Below are positions 16,738-25,833 of a DNA stretch of 64,000 nt, piece after piece. The stretch spans positions 62,001 to 126,000 of the forward strand of contig NZ_JNXE01000009.1 in assembly GCF_000716605.1 (NCBI RefSeq), in the 5' to 3' direction. The notes beneath the pieces were generated by a model. It searched no databases and was not told the origin of the DNA. It saw only the letters and a list, made by a program, of their open reading frames with translations. The DNA is from Streptomyces sp. NRRL F-525 (GTDB lineage Bacteria > Actinomycetota > Actinomycetes > Streptomycetales > Streptomycetaceae). Each line of letters begins with the position of its first letter. Within the stretch, counting starts at the first letter, position 1. The translations under genes and the position numbers were made by a program.

Positions 16738-17577
16738 GTGGCAGGACCGAAAGATCTCGACCCGTCGTCGTCACCGCGAGCCCTGCTCGGCGCCGAACTC
16801 CGGCACGCCCGCGAGAAAGCGGGGCTCAGCCAGGACGAGTTGGGGCAGCGGTTGTTCGTGAGCGGGTCGTTCATCGGGCAGTTGGAGGCGGGGACGCGGC
16901 GGATGGTGCCGGAGTATGCGCGGATGCTGGACCTGGAGTTGGGCACGGGGGACTTCTTCACCCGGAACTGTGGAGCGGCGGCCAAGTCCAAGTACCCCGA
17001 GCACTTCGCGGAGGCTGCGGAGGCGGAAGCCTCGGCGACGGAGATCAGGCAGTACGCACCCCTCCTGATCCCGGGGTTGCTTCAAACAGCGGCCTACGCA
17101 CGGGCGGTGTGCCGCGCCTATCAGCCAACGGCTCCGGATGAGGTGATCGAGGAGTTGGTGACGGCCCGCATCGAACGGACCCGCATCCTCGACGACCCAA
17201 CACAACCGCTGTTGTGGGCGATCGTCGACGAAGCGGCGCTTCGCCGAGTGACAGGTGGACGCGACGTGATGGCGGCAGCGTTGAGCCACATCGTCGGCCT
17301 GATCCGCCGAAGCCGGGTCATCGTGCAGGTGCTGCCGTTCGAGGTCGGAGCGCACCCGGCGATGGAAGGCTCCCTCAAGCTGATGGACTTCGACGACGCC
17401 CCTCCTCTGGTCTACTTCGAGGGAGTCGGCACCGGCCGCCTGGAGGACGACCCGACCACCGTCAGGCTGCATCGGCGCAACTATGAATTCCTCGCGGCCT
17501 GTGCGCTCTCCCCGGAGAACTCTCTGGCCTTGATCGAAGCGATGGCGCAGGATTACGCGCATGAGGAACAACCCTGA
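16738..17577 (+). CDS. XRE-family regulator with DUF5753 domain
   Basis: 279 residues from the GTG with GGGAG 5-9 bases upstream. The N-terminal HTH (about 15-75) includes LRHAREKAGLSQDELGQRLF and SGSFIGQLEAGTRR; the rest is the DUF5753 ligand/partner domain with IRQYAPLLIPGLLQTAAYAR and a C-terminal NYEFLAACALSPENSLALIE. In Streptomyces these proteins are paired with DUF397 proteins (BldB/WhiJ-like modules) and affect development or antibiotic production. Here the cognate DUF397 gene starts inside its last codons (17-base overlap). Confidence 0.92.
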   Translation: MAGPKDLDPSSSPRALLGAELRHAREKAGLSQDELGQRLFVSGSFIGQLEAGTRRMVPEYARMLDLELGTGDFFTRNCGAAAKSKYPEHFAEAAEAEASATEIRQYAPLLIPGLLQTAAYARAVCRAYQPTAPDEVIEELVTARIERTRILDDPTQPLLWAIVDEAALRRVTGGRDVMAAALSHIVGLIRRSRVIVQVLPFEVGAHPAMEGSLKLMDFDDAPPLVYFEGVGTGRLEDDPTTVRLHRRNYEFLAACALSPENSLALIEAMAQDYAHEEQP

Positions 17578-17824
17578 GCTCGACCTGAGCACGGCCACTT
17601 GGCACAAGTCCAGCTACAGCGGCGGCAGTGGCGGGGACTGCCTCGAAGTAGCCCGCTGGCGTAAGTCGACGCACAGCGGCGGAGGCGGCGGCAACTGCCT
17701 CGAAGTCGCTGACGGCCACCCCGCCCTCGTCCCCGTCCGGGACTCCAAGAACCCCCTCGGCCCGAAACTCGTCTTCCAGACCGCCGCATGGTCCACGTTC
17801 GTCGAAGACCTCAAGCACGCCTGA
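17561..17824 (+). CDS. DUF397 protein, first tandem copy
   Basis: 87 residues. It contains one and a half DUF397 motifs: WHKSSYSGGSGGDCLEVA then WRKSTHSGGGGGNCLEVA, followed by VPVRDSKNPLGPKLVF and a WSTFVEDLKHA end. DUF397 proteins are small partners of the adjacent XRE/DUF5753 regulators. The start overlaps the end of that gene by 17 bases, implying coupled expression. It is nearly identical to the copy 323 bases downstream. Confidence 0.93.
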   Translation: MRNNPELDLSTATWHKSSYSGGSGGDCLEVARWRKSTHSGGGGGNCLEVADGHPALVPVRDSKNPLGPKLVFQTAAWSTFVEDLKHA

Positions 17825-17883
17825 CCCCGGCGCATCACTCCATGCGGTGACCGTTTCCCAACACCCCCGCGGAGAGGGCGCCC

Positions 17884-18147
17884 ATGAGGAACAACCCTGA
17901 ACTCGACCTGAGCACGGCCACTTGGCACAAGTCCAGCTACAGCGGCGGCAGCGGCGACAACTGCCTCGAAGTAGCCCGCTGGCGTAAGTCGACGCACAGC
18001 GGCGGAGGCGGCGGCAACTGCCTGGAAGTCGCCGACGGCCACCCCGCCCTCGTCCCCGTCCGGGACTCCAAGAACCCCCTCGGCCCGAAACTCGTGTTCC
18101 GGACCGCCACATGGTCCACGTTCATCGAAGACCTCAAGCACGCCTGA
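17884..18147 (+). CDS. DUF397 protein, second tandem copy
   Basis: 87 residues, differing from the first copy at only five positions by direct comparison (GD to DN in the first motif, Q to R, A to T and V to I near the end). The DNA is equally similar, so this is a recent tandem duplication of a 323-base unit. It has its own Shine-Dalgarno (GGAGAGGGCGCCC before ATG). Both copies appear intact, so dosage or a slightly different partner preference is possible. Confidence 0.93.
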   Translation: MRNNPELDLSTATWHKSSYSGGSGDNCLEVARWRKSTHSGGGGGNCLEVADGHPALVPVRDSKNPLGPKLVFRTATWSTFIEDLKHA

Positions 18148-18188
18148 CACCAATATCACCGGCTGCGTACCGCTGGAGGAGACACGCG

Positions 18189-18506
18189 ATGAGCCATGCC
18201 CGCTGGAGGCCGGCCGAGGACTACACCGAATCCCCCGAGGTCGCCGCCGAGCGCGCGGAGATCCGGCTGGCCATGGCCTTCGCCAAGGCCGTGTACGACC
18301 GCCGGGTGGAACTGGGGCTGACCCAGGCACAGCTCGCGGAGCAGTCCGGGCTCACGCAGGCGAAGATCTCCCGCGTCGAGGGCGCCGACACCGTACCGAC
18401 CCTCCCGTTGCTGCGCCGCCTGACCCTGGCCCTGAACGCCTCACTGAACATCGCCCTCGACGACAACCACGAGGAAGTCACGTTCACCGCCCACCCGGCA
18501 GCTTGA
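18189..18506 (+). CDS. XRE-family HTH protein (antitoxin-like)
   Basis: 105 residues with a good GGAGGAG 8 bases before ATG 18189. A single helix-turn-helix occupies about residues 35-90: YDRRVELGLTQAQLAEQSGL then TQAKISRVEGADTVPTLPLL. The size and the N-terminal EIRLAMAFAKAVYDRR helix resemble HigA/VapB-type antitoxin regulators, but no toxin gene is adjacent; the DUF397 copy lies 41 bases upstream on the same strand and it may belong to the same transcript. Confidence 0.85.
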   Translation: MSHARWRPAEDYTESPEVAAERAEIRLAMAFAKAVYDRRVELGLTQAQLAEQSGLTQAKISRVEGADTVPTLPLLRRLTLALNASLNIALDDNHEEVTFTAHPAA

Positions 18507-18631
18507 GGGACGGCGGGAGGTGAGTCCTTCCGCCCCTCCCGCTGAGTACCGGTACTCATGTCCTAACGCGCCCCCCGGTCCACCGTTGTCCTCACCGACC
18601 CGGACCGACCGACGCGAAGGACGACACCTCG

Positions 18632-19291
18632 ATGCCGCAGACCTCCCGCCCGCGCCGACTCCTCGCCCTCGCCACGGACAACTGGCCGGCCCGGGCCTAC
18701 CTGGCCGCCGTGGGCGTCTCGGTCGCGGCGATGTTCGTCGCCCCGGAAAGCCCCGTCGCCGCAGGCCCGTTGATCCTCACGGCGCCCCTCTCCCTCCTGA
18801 GCGTGATCCTGCCCTTCGGCCCCGGCACCGAGGGGTCACTGCAAGCGCTGGCGGTCGGCTCCTGGACGGTATGGCTCCTGCTCTGCGCCCTCGTGAACGC
18901 CGCCGTACTCGGCGCCCTCGCGAAGAGATCCACGACGACAACAACCACGGCACCCCCCACCCGCACCAGCACCCGCACCCACGCCCACGCCCGCCTACGC
19001 ACCCTGCTCGCCCCCGCCGTGGACAACTGGCCCGCGCGTGCCTACCTCGCCGTGGTCGCGGCCTCGCTGGTGTTCTTCCTCTGCGCCGACTTCATCCTGA
19101 CGGACCCGACATTCGCCGCGATCTGGCCGCTGATGGCCACCGCACCGGCCGGCTTCCTCGCCTTCCTCCTGCCGACGTCGAGCCCACTGGCCTTCGCCGC
19201 CGCCACGGCCCTGTGCGGCCTGGCCAACGCCGTACTGCTCGGCCATCTCGCCCACCGGCTCCGGGCAGGGGAGGCACACCCGGCCACCTGA
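18632..19291 (+). CDS. Membrane protein with an internal duplication (SCO4225-like family)
   Basis: 219 residues made of two similar halves. Each begins with LA.A.DNWPARAYLA (residues ~12-26 and ~125-140) followed by three hydrophobic segments; a Thr/His-rich hydrophilic linker (TTTTTTAPPTRTSTRTHAHA) joins them. I recall the family name SCO4225 membrane protein; function is unknown. AAGGACG lies about 9 bases before the ATG. The halves have diverged in the loops but keep the DNWPARAYLA entry motif exactly. Confidence 0.8.
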   Translation: MPQTSRPRRLLALATDNWPARAYLAAVGVSVAAMFVAPESPVAAGPLILTAPLSLLSVILPFGPGTEGSLQALAVGSWTVWLLLCALVNAAVLGALAKRSTTTTTTAPPTRTSTRTHAHARLRTLLAPAVDNWPARAYLAVVAASLVFFLCADFILTDPTFAAIWPLMATAPAGFLAFLLPTSSPLAFAAATALCGLANAVLLGHLAHRLRAGEAHPAT

Positions 19292-19343
19292 CCCGCACCA
19301 GGACAACCGGACCGCCGCCCGCTCGACTATGGTCGAAAGAACC

Positions 19344-19910
19344 ATGAACCACGCCCAGCAGACCGCCCTAGGCCGCGCCCTCCGCCTCCTCGGCGAGCAC
19401 GGCGAGGCGCTGACGTCCGACACCCCCGACGGCAAGCTCCACGAGGTCAAGGCCGACCTCAAGCGCGCCCTGGACCTGCTGGACGACAGCGTCAGCGGCG
19501 CCGCGCCGACCACCCGCTGCCCGGAACACCCGAACGGCCCGGTCGACGAGAGCGCCCCCGACCTGTGTCTCCTCTGCGAGACCCGCCGCCGCTCGGCCCG
19601 CCGCTCCGAGTTCAACGGCCCCGCCGTGACCCGGCCCACCGACACCACCCCCTCCCGCTACGGCGTCCGCGAGGACCGCCCGCAGGCCCAGCAGCGCTGG
19701 CTCCCCGAACTGTGGAACGGCCAGGCCTGGCAGCTCTGCGGCACCCCGCGCCGCGACCGCCACGAGGCCGAGCTGTACATCAACGCCGCGCGCCGAGGCT
19801 CCCGCCCGGCGATGGCGTACCGCCTCGTGCACGAGTTCACGGACTACGAGGTGCTGCGGGTCTGGGGCACCCCGGTGCACGTGGACATCGAGCCGCTCGG
19901 GAACCTCTGA
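19344..19910 (+). CDS. Hypothetical protein, coupled to a small membrane protein
   Basis: 188 residues from the second of two nearby ATGs. The N-terminal ~55 residues are helical (HEVKADLKRALDLLDDSV); a CPEHPNGPVDESAPDLCLLC segment has a CxxH...CxxC spacing suggestive of zinc; the C-terminal part (WLPELWNGQAWQLCGTPR, then HEAELYINAARRG) is unfamiliar. The next gene starts one base after its stop. I do not recognise the family. Confidence 0.7.
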   Translation: MNHAQQTALGRALRLLGEHGEALTSDTPDGKLHEVKADLKRALDLLDDSVSGAAPTTRCPEHPNGPVDESAPDLCLLCETRRRSARRSEFNGPAVTRPTDTTPSRYGVREDRPQAQQRWLPELWNGQAWQLCGTPRRDRHEAELYINAARRGSRPAMAYRLVHEFTDYEVLRVWGTPVHVDIEPLGNL

Positions 19911-19911
19911 C

Positions 19912-20325
19912 GTGGGCCCGTCGGCCTGGACCACGGATGTGGTGAGCGGGCTCAAGTGGTGGCAGCGGGTGGTCCTGGCCGTCTGCCTGTGCGCGCTCGC
20001 GCTGCCGTTGTGGTTCGCCGCGAGGAACGTCCACCGGTTCGTCGACGGCGACTGGACGAGCACGGAAGGGTACGTCCACTGCGCGTCGAACGACCGGTGC
20101 GAGGGCACGTGGAGCCTGCCCGGCGGCCAGCGCGGGCACGGTGAGATAACGGGTCTGGCCTTCGAGTACGCCGAAGAACAGGTGACGGGCATACGGCTCT
20201 ACGCCGGCCCGGACTGGGCCGTCACCGACCGCTCCGACCTGGCCTTCCACGCGGCCTATGAGCTCGCCGGCGCCGCGATCGGCGCGACCCTGATCGTCTC
20301 GGTAGCCTGGTTCAAGTCCCGCTAG
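19912..20325 (+). CDS. Small membrane protein of unknown function
   Basis: 137 residues from a GTG one base after the preceding stop. There is a hydrophobic segment near each end (RVVLAVCLCALALPLWFAA and AGAAIGATLIVSVAWF) flanking an extracytoplasmic middle with a possible disulfide pair in YVHCASNDRCEGTW. This is a typical two-membrane-segment topology. It shares its transcript with the upstream hypothetical gene and overlaps the convergent phosphoesterase gene by 4 bases. Confidence 0.72.
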   Translation: MGPSAWTTDVVSGLKWWQRVVLAVCLCALALPLWFAARNVHRFVDGDWTSTEGYVHCASNDRCEGTWSLPGGQRGHGEITGLAFEYAEEQVTGIRLYAGPDWAVTDRSDLAFHAAYELAGAAIGATLIVSVAWFKSR

Positions 20326-21233
20326 CCGTCCGGCTGTTCCCGTTCCTGTTCCCGCTCGCGTTCCCTTTCTACGACCAACCGGGTCTGCTCCACGCCCAGT
20401 TGGTACACCGTCTCGTGTGCCCGTGGGTCCCGCGCGTGGAACGTGTGGAACATCGGCCCGGTCTCCCCGCCCAGTTCGACCCGCGAGGCCGAGGCGCCCC
20501 GCACCGCCCGCTCCGTACCGGGCGCGGTGGTCAGGTCGATCCGGTTGACGACACCGGGCGTGACCCACACCGGCGCCGCCTCCAGGAAGCCGAAGAGCTG
20601 GAGGTGGAAGTGCCCGGTGAGGACGACCCGTACGTCACTCCCCCGGATCGCGTCCGCCAGCTCCCCGGGATTCCGCAGCCCGAAGGCCTGTTGGGTCGGT
20701 ACGTCGAGGGCGATCGGCGGATGATGGAAGGCGAGCACGGTCCCGTTCCCGAACGGCGTGCTCAACTCCTCCCTCAGCCAGTCCAGTTGGGCCCCGCTCA
20801 GCCGCCCGTACACCTTCCCCGGCACCAGCGAGTCGAGCGTGATGAACCGGTACCCGCCCACGTCACTCACGGCCGCGCAAGCGAACTCCACCGGAAACAC
20901 GGCGGACACGACCCGGTCCGTGCCGTCGGCCGCCAGGTGCCCGCTCCCCAACACCTTCCCGAACGCCTCGCGTTCGTCATGGTTCCCGGTCGTGTAGAAG
21001 ACCGGCACCCCGCCCATCGACCGCGCGAACCCACCCACCAGCTCCCGCACGGCCGCATACGCCTCCACCGCCCCGTCGTTGGCGAGGTCCCCGGTGACGA
21101 CGATCGCGTCCACCCCGCGCTGGTGCCGCAGTTCGGCGAGCATCATCCGGAGGGAGTCGGTCGCGCTGAACCCGTGCCGGTTGGGGGTGTCGGTGCGTTC
21201 CAGGTGGGTGTCGGACAGGTGCAGGATCCTCAT
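20322..21233 (-). CDS. Metallophosphoesterase (CpdA-like)
   Basis: 303 residues carrying the complete calcineurin-type metal site: LHLSDTHLE (DxH), VVTGDLAND (GDxx), YTTGNHDERE (GNHD), AFHHPPIAL and LTGHFHLQLFG (GHxH). The family includes 3',5'-cAMP phosphodiesterases and various phosphodiesterases; the closest by pattern is the Icc/CpdA group. The promoter is leaderless-like, TAGCGT 8 bases before ATG. The C-terminal tail is Arg/Glu-rich (EREREREQEREQ) and probably flexible. Confidence 0.92.
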   Translation of the reverse strand: MRILHLSDTHLERTDTPNRHGFSATDSLRMMLAELRHQRGVDAIVVTGDLANDGAVEAYAAVRELVGGFARSMGGVPVFYTTGNHDEREAFGKVLGSGHLAADGTDRVVSAVFPVEFACAAVSDVGGYRFITLDSLVPGKVYGRLSGAQLDWLREELSTPFGNGTVLAFHHPPIALDVPTQQAFGLRNPGELADAIRGSDVRVVLTGHFHLQLFGFLEAAPVWVTPGVVNRIDLTTAPGTERAVRGASASRVELGGETGPMFHTFHARDPRAHETVYQLGVEQTRLVVEREREREQEREQPDG

Positions 21234-21332
21234 GTTCGGGAACGCTAGCCCGAGTTGGGGTGGCCGAACAGGGGACGGGGGACGGGTCTCACCGGTCGGC
21301 CCACTCCGGCGTCACCGAATCCCGGCCGACAC

Positions 21333-21487
21333 CATCCAGCCCGTCGCCCGCAACTCGAAACACGGGCCCGCTCCACCCAGCCCGTCCGCCTTCCAGCGCA
21401 GGCCAGCTATATCCAGCCCGTCCGGCGTTTGAGGACGAGGCCCCTTCAGGGCCGATGGGGGTCTGGGGGCGCAGCCCCCAGGGACGG
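21333..21487. repeat. Intergenic repeat cluster, CCAGCCCGTC family
   Basis: Three imperfect repeats of the phrase CCAGCCCGTC begin at 21336, 21377 and 21413, the last continuing into TCCGGCGTTTGAGGACGAGG, a phrase I recognise as common in Streptomyces intergenic DNA. They fill the 281-base space between the phosphoesterase start and the end of the Old Yellow Enzyme gene. No gene is seen here. Confidence 0.75.
21463..21481 (-). terminator. Hairpin after the Old Yellow Enzyme gene
   Basis: CTGGGGGC (21463-21470), loop GCA, GCCCCCAG (21474-21481): a perfect 8-bp stem 34 bases beyond the stop of the minus-strand gene ending at 21515. No U-tract follows, as is usual in this GC-rich genome. Confidence 0.6.
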
Positions 21488-21514
21488 CCACCCCCACCCA
21501 CCCGCACCCAAAGG

Positions 21515-22645
21515 TCAGCTCAGCGAGCGCAGCGCCGCCGCGTCATAAGGAGCCAGCTCCTCCACCCGCCCCGCAAGGACCTTCGCAGCCCACTCCGGGT
21601 CCTGCAGCAGCGCCCGCCCCACCGCCACCATGTCGAACTCGTCCCGCTCCAGGCTGTCGAGGAGGTCGTCGATGCCCTTGACCGGCGCGCCCTCGCCCCG
21701 GAAGCCCTTGAGGAAGTCGCCGTCGAGGCCGACCGAGCCGACGGTGATGGTCTGCTTGCCGGTGAGCTTCTTGGTCCAGCCCGCGAGGTTGAGGTCGGAG
21801 CCGGTGTCCTCGAACTCCGGGAGCCAGTAACGGCGGGTGGACGCGTGGAAGACGTCGACTCCCGCCGCCGCGAGCGGGGTCAGGATCGCCTCCAGCTCCT
21901 CCGGGGTCTCGGCGAGACGGGCGCCGTAGACGTCCTGCTTCCACTGCGAGTAACGGAAGATGATCGGGAACTCCGGGGACACCGTCTCCCGGACCGCCGC
22001 CACGATCTCCGCCGCGAACTTCGTACGGGCGACCGCGTCACCGCCGTAGGCGTCCGTACGACGGTTCGTGCCCGCGTACAGGAACTGGTCGAGCAGGTAG
22101 CCGTGCGCGCCGTGCAGCTCGACGCCGTCGAAGCCGATCCGCTCGGCCGCTGCCGCCGCCTCGGCGAACGCGCCGATGACGTCGTCCAGGTCCCGCTGCG
22201 TCATCGCCGTACCGGTGACCTCGTCGCTGCCGATCCGCAGCCCGGACGGGCCGACGGCGGGCGCGTCCGCGTACGGCGGCTGGCCCTGCTCGCGGACCAT
22301 GCCGATGTGCCACAGCTGCGGCACGATCGTGCCGCCCGCCGCGTGCACGCCCTCGGCGACCTTCGCCCAGCCCGCGAGCTGCTCCGCGCCGTGGAAGCGC
22401 GGGATGTCGTCGCTCTGGCCGGCCGAGTCGTGACCGACGTAGGTGCCCTCGGTGACGATGAGGCCCACGCCCGCGGCGGCACGGCGGGAGTAGTAGCCGA
22501 CCACGTCCTCACCGGGGATGCCGCCCGGCGAGAACTGCCGGGTCATCGGCGCCATCACGATCCGGTTCGGGACGGTCAGGCCGTTGAGGGTGATCGGACG
22601 GCCGAGGATGTCGGCCGCTCGGGAGGCGGGGGCGGTCGTAGACAC
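21515..22645 (-). CDS. NADH:flavin oxidoreductase (Old Yellow Enzyme family)
   Basis: 376 residues from a GTG with GAGGAG 9 bases upstream; the longer frame to 22729 has no such signal. It is an FMN TIM barrel with RIVMAPMTRQFSPGG near the N-terminus, the substrate-binding GVELHGAHGYLLDQFL (the H..H pair normally binds the activated carbonyl), and TITVGSVGLDGDFL plus MVAVGRALLQDPEWA for the FMN phosphate. The family reduces enones and related electrophiles. Arg-rich arms (YAGTNRRTDAYGG) are typical of the long OYE class. Confidence 0.92.
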   Translation of the reverse strand: MSTTAPASRAADILGRPITLNGLTVPNRIVMAPMTRQFSPGGIPGEDVVGYYSRRAAAGVGLIVTEGTYVGHDSAGQSDDIPRFHGAEQLAGWAKVAEGVHAAGGTIVPQLWHIGMVREQGQPPYADAPAVGPSGLRIGSDEVTGTAMTQRDLDDVIGAFAEAAAAAERIGFDGVELHGAHGYLLDQFLYAGTNRRTDAYGGDAVARTKFAAEIVAAVRETVSPEFPIIFRYSQWKQDVYGARLAETPEELEAILTPLAAAGVDVFHASTRRYWLPEFEDTGSDLNLAGWTKKLTGKQTITVGSVGLDGDFLKGFRGEGAPVKGIDDLLDSLERDEFDMVAVGRALLQDPEWAAKVLAGRVEELAPYDAAALRSLS

Positions 22646-22770
22646 GTGTGGGGGCTCCTCGGGTACCGGATGGTATGTGCGTATGCATCGATCATGCGTC
22701 AACGACAACCTTCCGGCCAAGACCTTCATTCCGAGAGCACCACGCCTCGGCCTGTGATCCCGAACACGCC

Positions 22771-22812
22771 CGAGGGCGGCACCCCCTGCCGGAACAGGAA
22801 GTGCCGCCCTCG
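22771..22812 (-). terminator. Terminator of groEL
   Basis: CGAGGGCGGCAC (22771-22782) pairs perfectly with GTGCCGCCCTCG (22801-22812); an inner CCTG/CAGG can extend the structure. It starts 28 bases beyond the groEL stop on the minus strand. Confidence 0.85.
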
Positions 22813-22840
22813 GTAAGACCGTTGATCAACCAGAGGTCGA

Positions 22841-24595
<1,755 letters not shown>

Positions 24596-24613
24596 TTATC
24601 ACTCTCACCTTCA

Positions 24614-24658
24614 GAGTGCTAACGCCAATGATTAGCACTCGGCATGGTCGAGTGCAAG
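24614..24658 (-). promoter_or_regulatory. CIRCE (HrcA) operator with an extra third arm, over the groEL promoter
   Basis: On the plus strand the arms are GAGTGCTAA (24614-24622), TTAGCACTC (24632-24640) and GAGTGCAAG (24650-24658), each separated by exactly 9 bases. The second and third arms form a near-consensus CIRCE element (TTAGCACTC-N9-GAGTGCTAA with two mismatches); the first arm repeats the same spacing. On the minus strand a -35 TTGCAC (24657-24652), a 17-base spacer and a -10-like TAATCA (24634-24629) lie within it, so HrcA binding would occlude the promoter. Confidence 0.92.
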
Positions 24659-24683
24659 CGGCTCCCAGGTTCTGGCACCCACT

Positions 24684-24726
24684 CCGGCCCTCACCCCGGC
24701 CCTCACCCCGGCCCTCACCCCGGCCC
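24684..24726. repeat. 12-bp tandem repeat, 3.5 units
   Basis: The unit CCGGCCCTCACC occurs three times in a row (24684-24719) and is followed by a partial CCGGCCC. It lies between the groEL promoter and the cspA terminator and contains no gene. Confidence 0.8.
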
Positions 24727-24740
24727 CGCTCCCGGGCATG

Positions 24741-24792
24741 CCGAAGGGCCCGTACCCCAGGAGGTGACCCCCCAGGAGTACGAGCCCTTCGG
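24741..24792 (-). terminator. Terminator of cspA
   Basis: CCGAAGGGCCCGTACCCC (24741-24758) and GGAGTACGAGCCCTTCGG (24775-24792) pair at 16 of 18 positions (the two mismatches are G-U pairs in RNA), making a long stem-loop 42 bases beyond the cspA stop. Confidence 0.85.
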
Positions 24793-24833
24793 TGAGGAAC
24801 GAAGAACGTCGCTGCTGTTCGTCGGCGCGTGCT

Positions 24834-25040
24834 TCAGCCGGTCGCGAGCCGGACCATGTCCGCCTGCGGCCCCTTCTGACCCTGCGAGATCTCGAAATCG
24901 ACCCGCTGACCCTCTTCCAGGGTGCGGTAGCCGTCCATCTGAATCGCGCTGTAGTGGACGAAAACATCCGCACCACCGTCGACCGCGATGAAGCCGTACC
25001 CCTTCTCCGCGTTGAACCATTTGACGGTGCCCTGAGCCAT
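24834..25040 (-). CDS. Cold-shock protein (CspA family)
   Basis: 68 residues, [20 protein letters not shown] onward, with both RNA-binding motifs intact: RNP1 KGYGFIAV (13-20) and RNP2 VFVHYSAI (27-34). These proteins bind single-stranded RNA/DNA and act as RNA chaperones; several streptomycete paralogues are constitutive. A GGGGAG sits 8 bases upstream of ATG. It stands as a single-gene unit with its own terminator and a long upstream region. Confidence 0.95.
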   Translation of the reverse strand: MAQGTVKWFNAEKGYGFIAVDGGADVFVHYSAIQMDGYRTLEEGQRVDFEISQGQKGPQADMVRLATG

Positions 25041-25394
25041 GCCTAACTCCCCTATTACTGGCCCTTGCACGGACCCGCACTTCGCGGATCCGGGTCAGAC
25101 CTCACCCCCCACAGGATTGGGGGCGTGCGCCGGAACGCGTCGACCGCGGCCGAATGTATCCGTCCAACTGCCGTCTGCAACAGGTCAATCCGACGAGAAT
25201 TCCGGGCAGGACCGGTCGGGAATTTACGGAGAATTCGTCCGACTTCAGGGCAAGTCGGGCCCGATAAAGGGAACATAACGCGCAAAAGGTCTGCACACTT
25301 TGGCTACTTCTCATCGCACGCGGAGCGGGTACTCATATGCGTCCGGCATGCGGAGTGGAGCGGGTTCCCCAACTGTACCCCGCTCAACCCTACA
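25041..25394. other. Gene-free region upstream of cspA
   Basis: About 350 bases with no convincing gene; lower GC than the surroundings, with AATTTACGGAGAATTCG-like stretches near 25220. It must contain the cspA promoter and, by analogy with other csp genes, possibly a long regulatory 5' leader. A short inverted match GGGTCAGACCTCACCCCC is not compelling. No promoter hexamers can be assigned with confidence. Confidence 0.5.
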
Positions 25395-25433
25395 GAATTG
25401 CCCCCTCCGCTTCTCTCACGGAGGGGGCAATTC
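25395..25433 (-). terminator. Perfect 15-bp hairpin ending the thrC-sulfur carrier unit
   Basis: GAATTGCCCCCTCCG (25395-25409) and CGGAGGGGGCAATTC (25419-25433) are exact complements around a 9-base loop, beginning 39 bases after the stop of the sulfur-carrier gene on the minus strand. Confidence 0.9.
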
Positions 25434-25471
25434 GATGAACTCTTGGTAATCGGCGTTACCGAGGGTAATTA

Positions 25472-25747
25472 TCAGCCGCCGGCGACGGCGGGAATGATCG
25501 ACACCCCGGCCCCGTCCGGAGTGGCCGTCTCCAGCCCCTGCTCGAACCGCACGTCGTCATCGTTCACATACACGTTGACGAACCGCCGCAGCTTCCCCTG
25601 ATCGTCGAGCACCCGGGCGGAGATCCCGGCGTGGTTCTTCTCAAGGTCGCTGATGACCTCGGCGAGGGTGGCACCTTCGGCGGAGACTTCGGCCTGCCCG
25701 CCGGTGTAGGTGCGGAGAATGGTAGGGATGCGGACACTAACGCTCAC
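25472..25747 (-). CDS. MoaD/ThiS-family sulfur-carrier protein (CysO-like)
   Basis: 91 residues of beta-grasp fold ending in the functional di-glycine (IIPAVAGG). Such proteins carry sulfur as a C-terminal thiocarboxylate, added by a ThiF/MoeB-type adenylyltransferase, for cysteine, thiamine, molybdopterin or natural-product biosynthesis. The context next to thrC and the motif RFVNVYVNDDDVRF fit the CysO-type carrier rather than ThiS or MoaD, but no cysM or Mec protease gene is beside it. It follows thrC in the same orientation with an 86-base gap that contains one dispersed repeat. Confidence 0.88.
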   Translation of the reverse strand: MSVSVRIPTILRTYTGGQAEVSAEGATLAEVISDLEKNHAGISARVLDDQGKLRRFVNVYVNDDDVRFEQGLETATPDGAGVSIIPAVAGG

Positions 25748-25776
25748 GATAAAACCTCCGGTCAGATGATGCCCTC

Positions 25777-25805
25777 AGGGCCGCGGGGAACTGCGCGACC
25801 AGCCC
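25777..25805 (-). repeat. Copy of the dispersed GC-rich repeat between thrC and the sulfur carrier
   Basis: AGGGCCGCGGGGAACTGCGC followed by GACCAGCC, one base different from the consensus (GGGGCGCGGGG). It sits in the 86-base gap inside the presumed thrC operon. Confidence 0.85.
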
Positions 25806-25833
25806 CCACGGGCCCGCAGTCAAAGAACGACGC

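Noticed and set aside
24684..24726. Short tandem repeat as a possible CRISPR
   Set aside because: The 12-bp unit has no spacers and no cas genes are present; it is a simple tandem repeat. No CRISPR array was seen anywhere.
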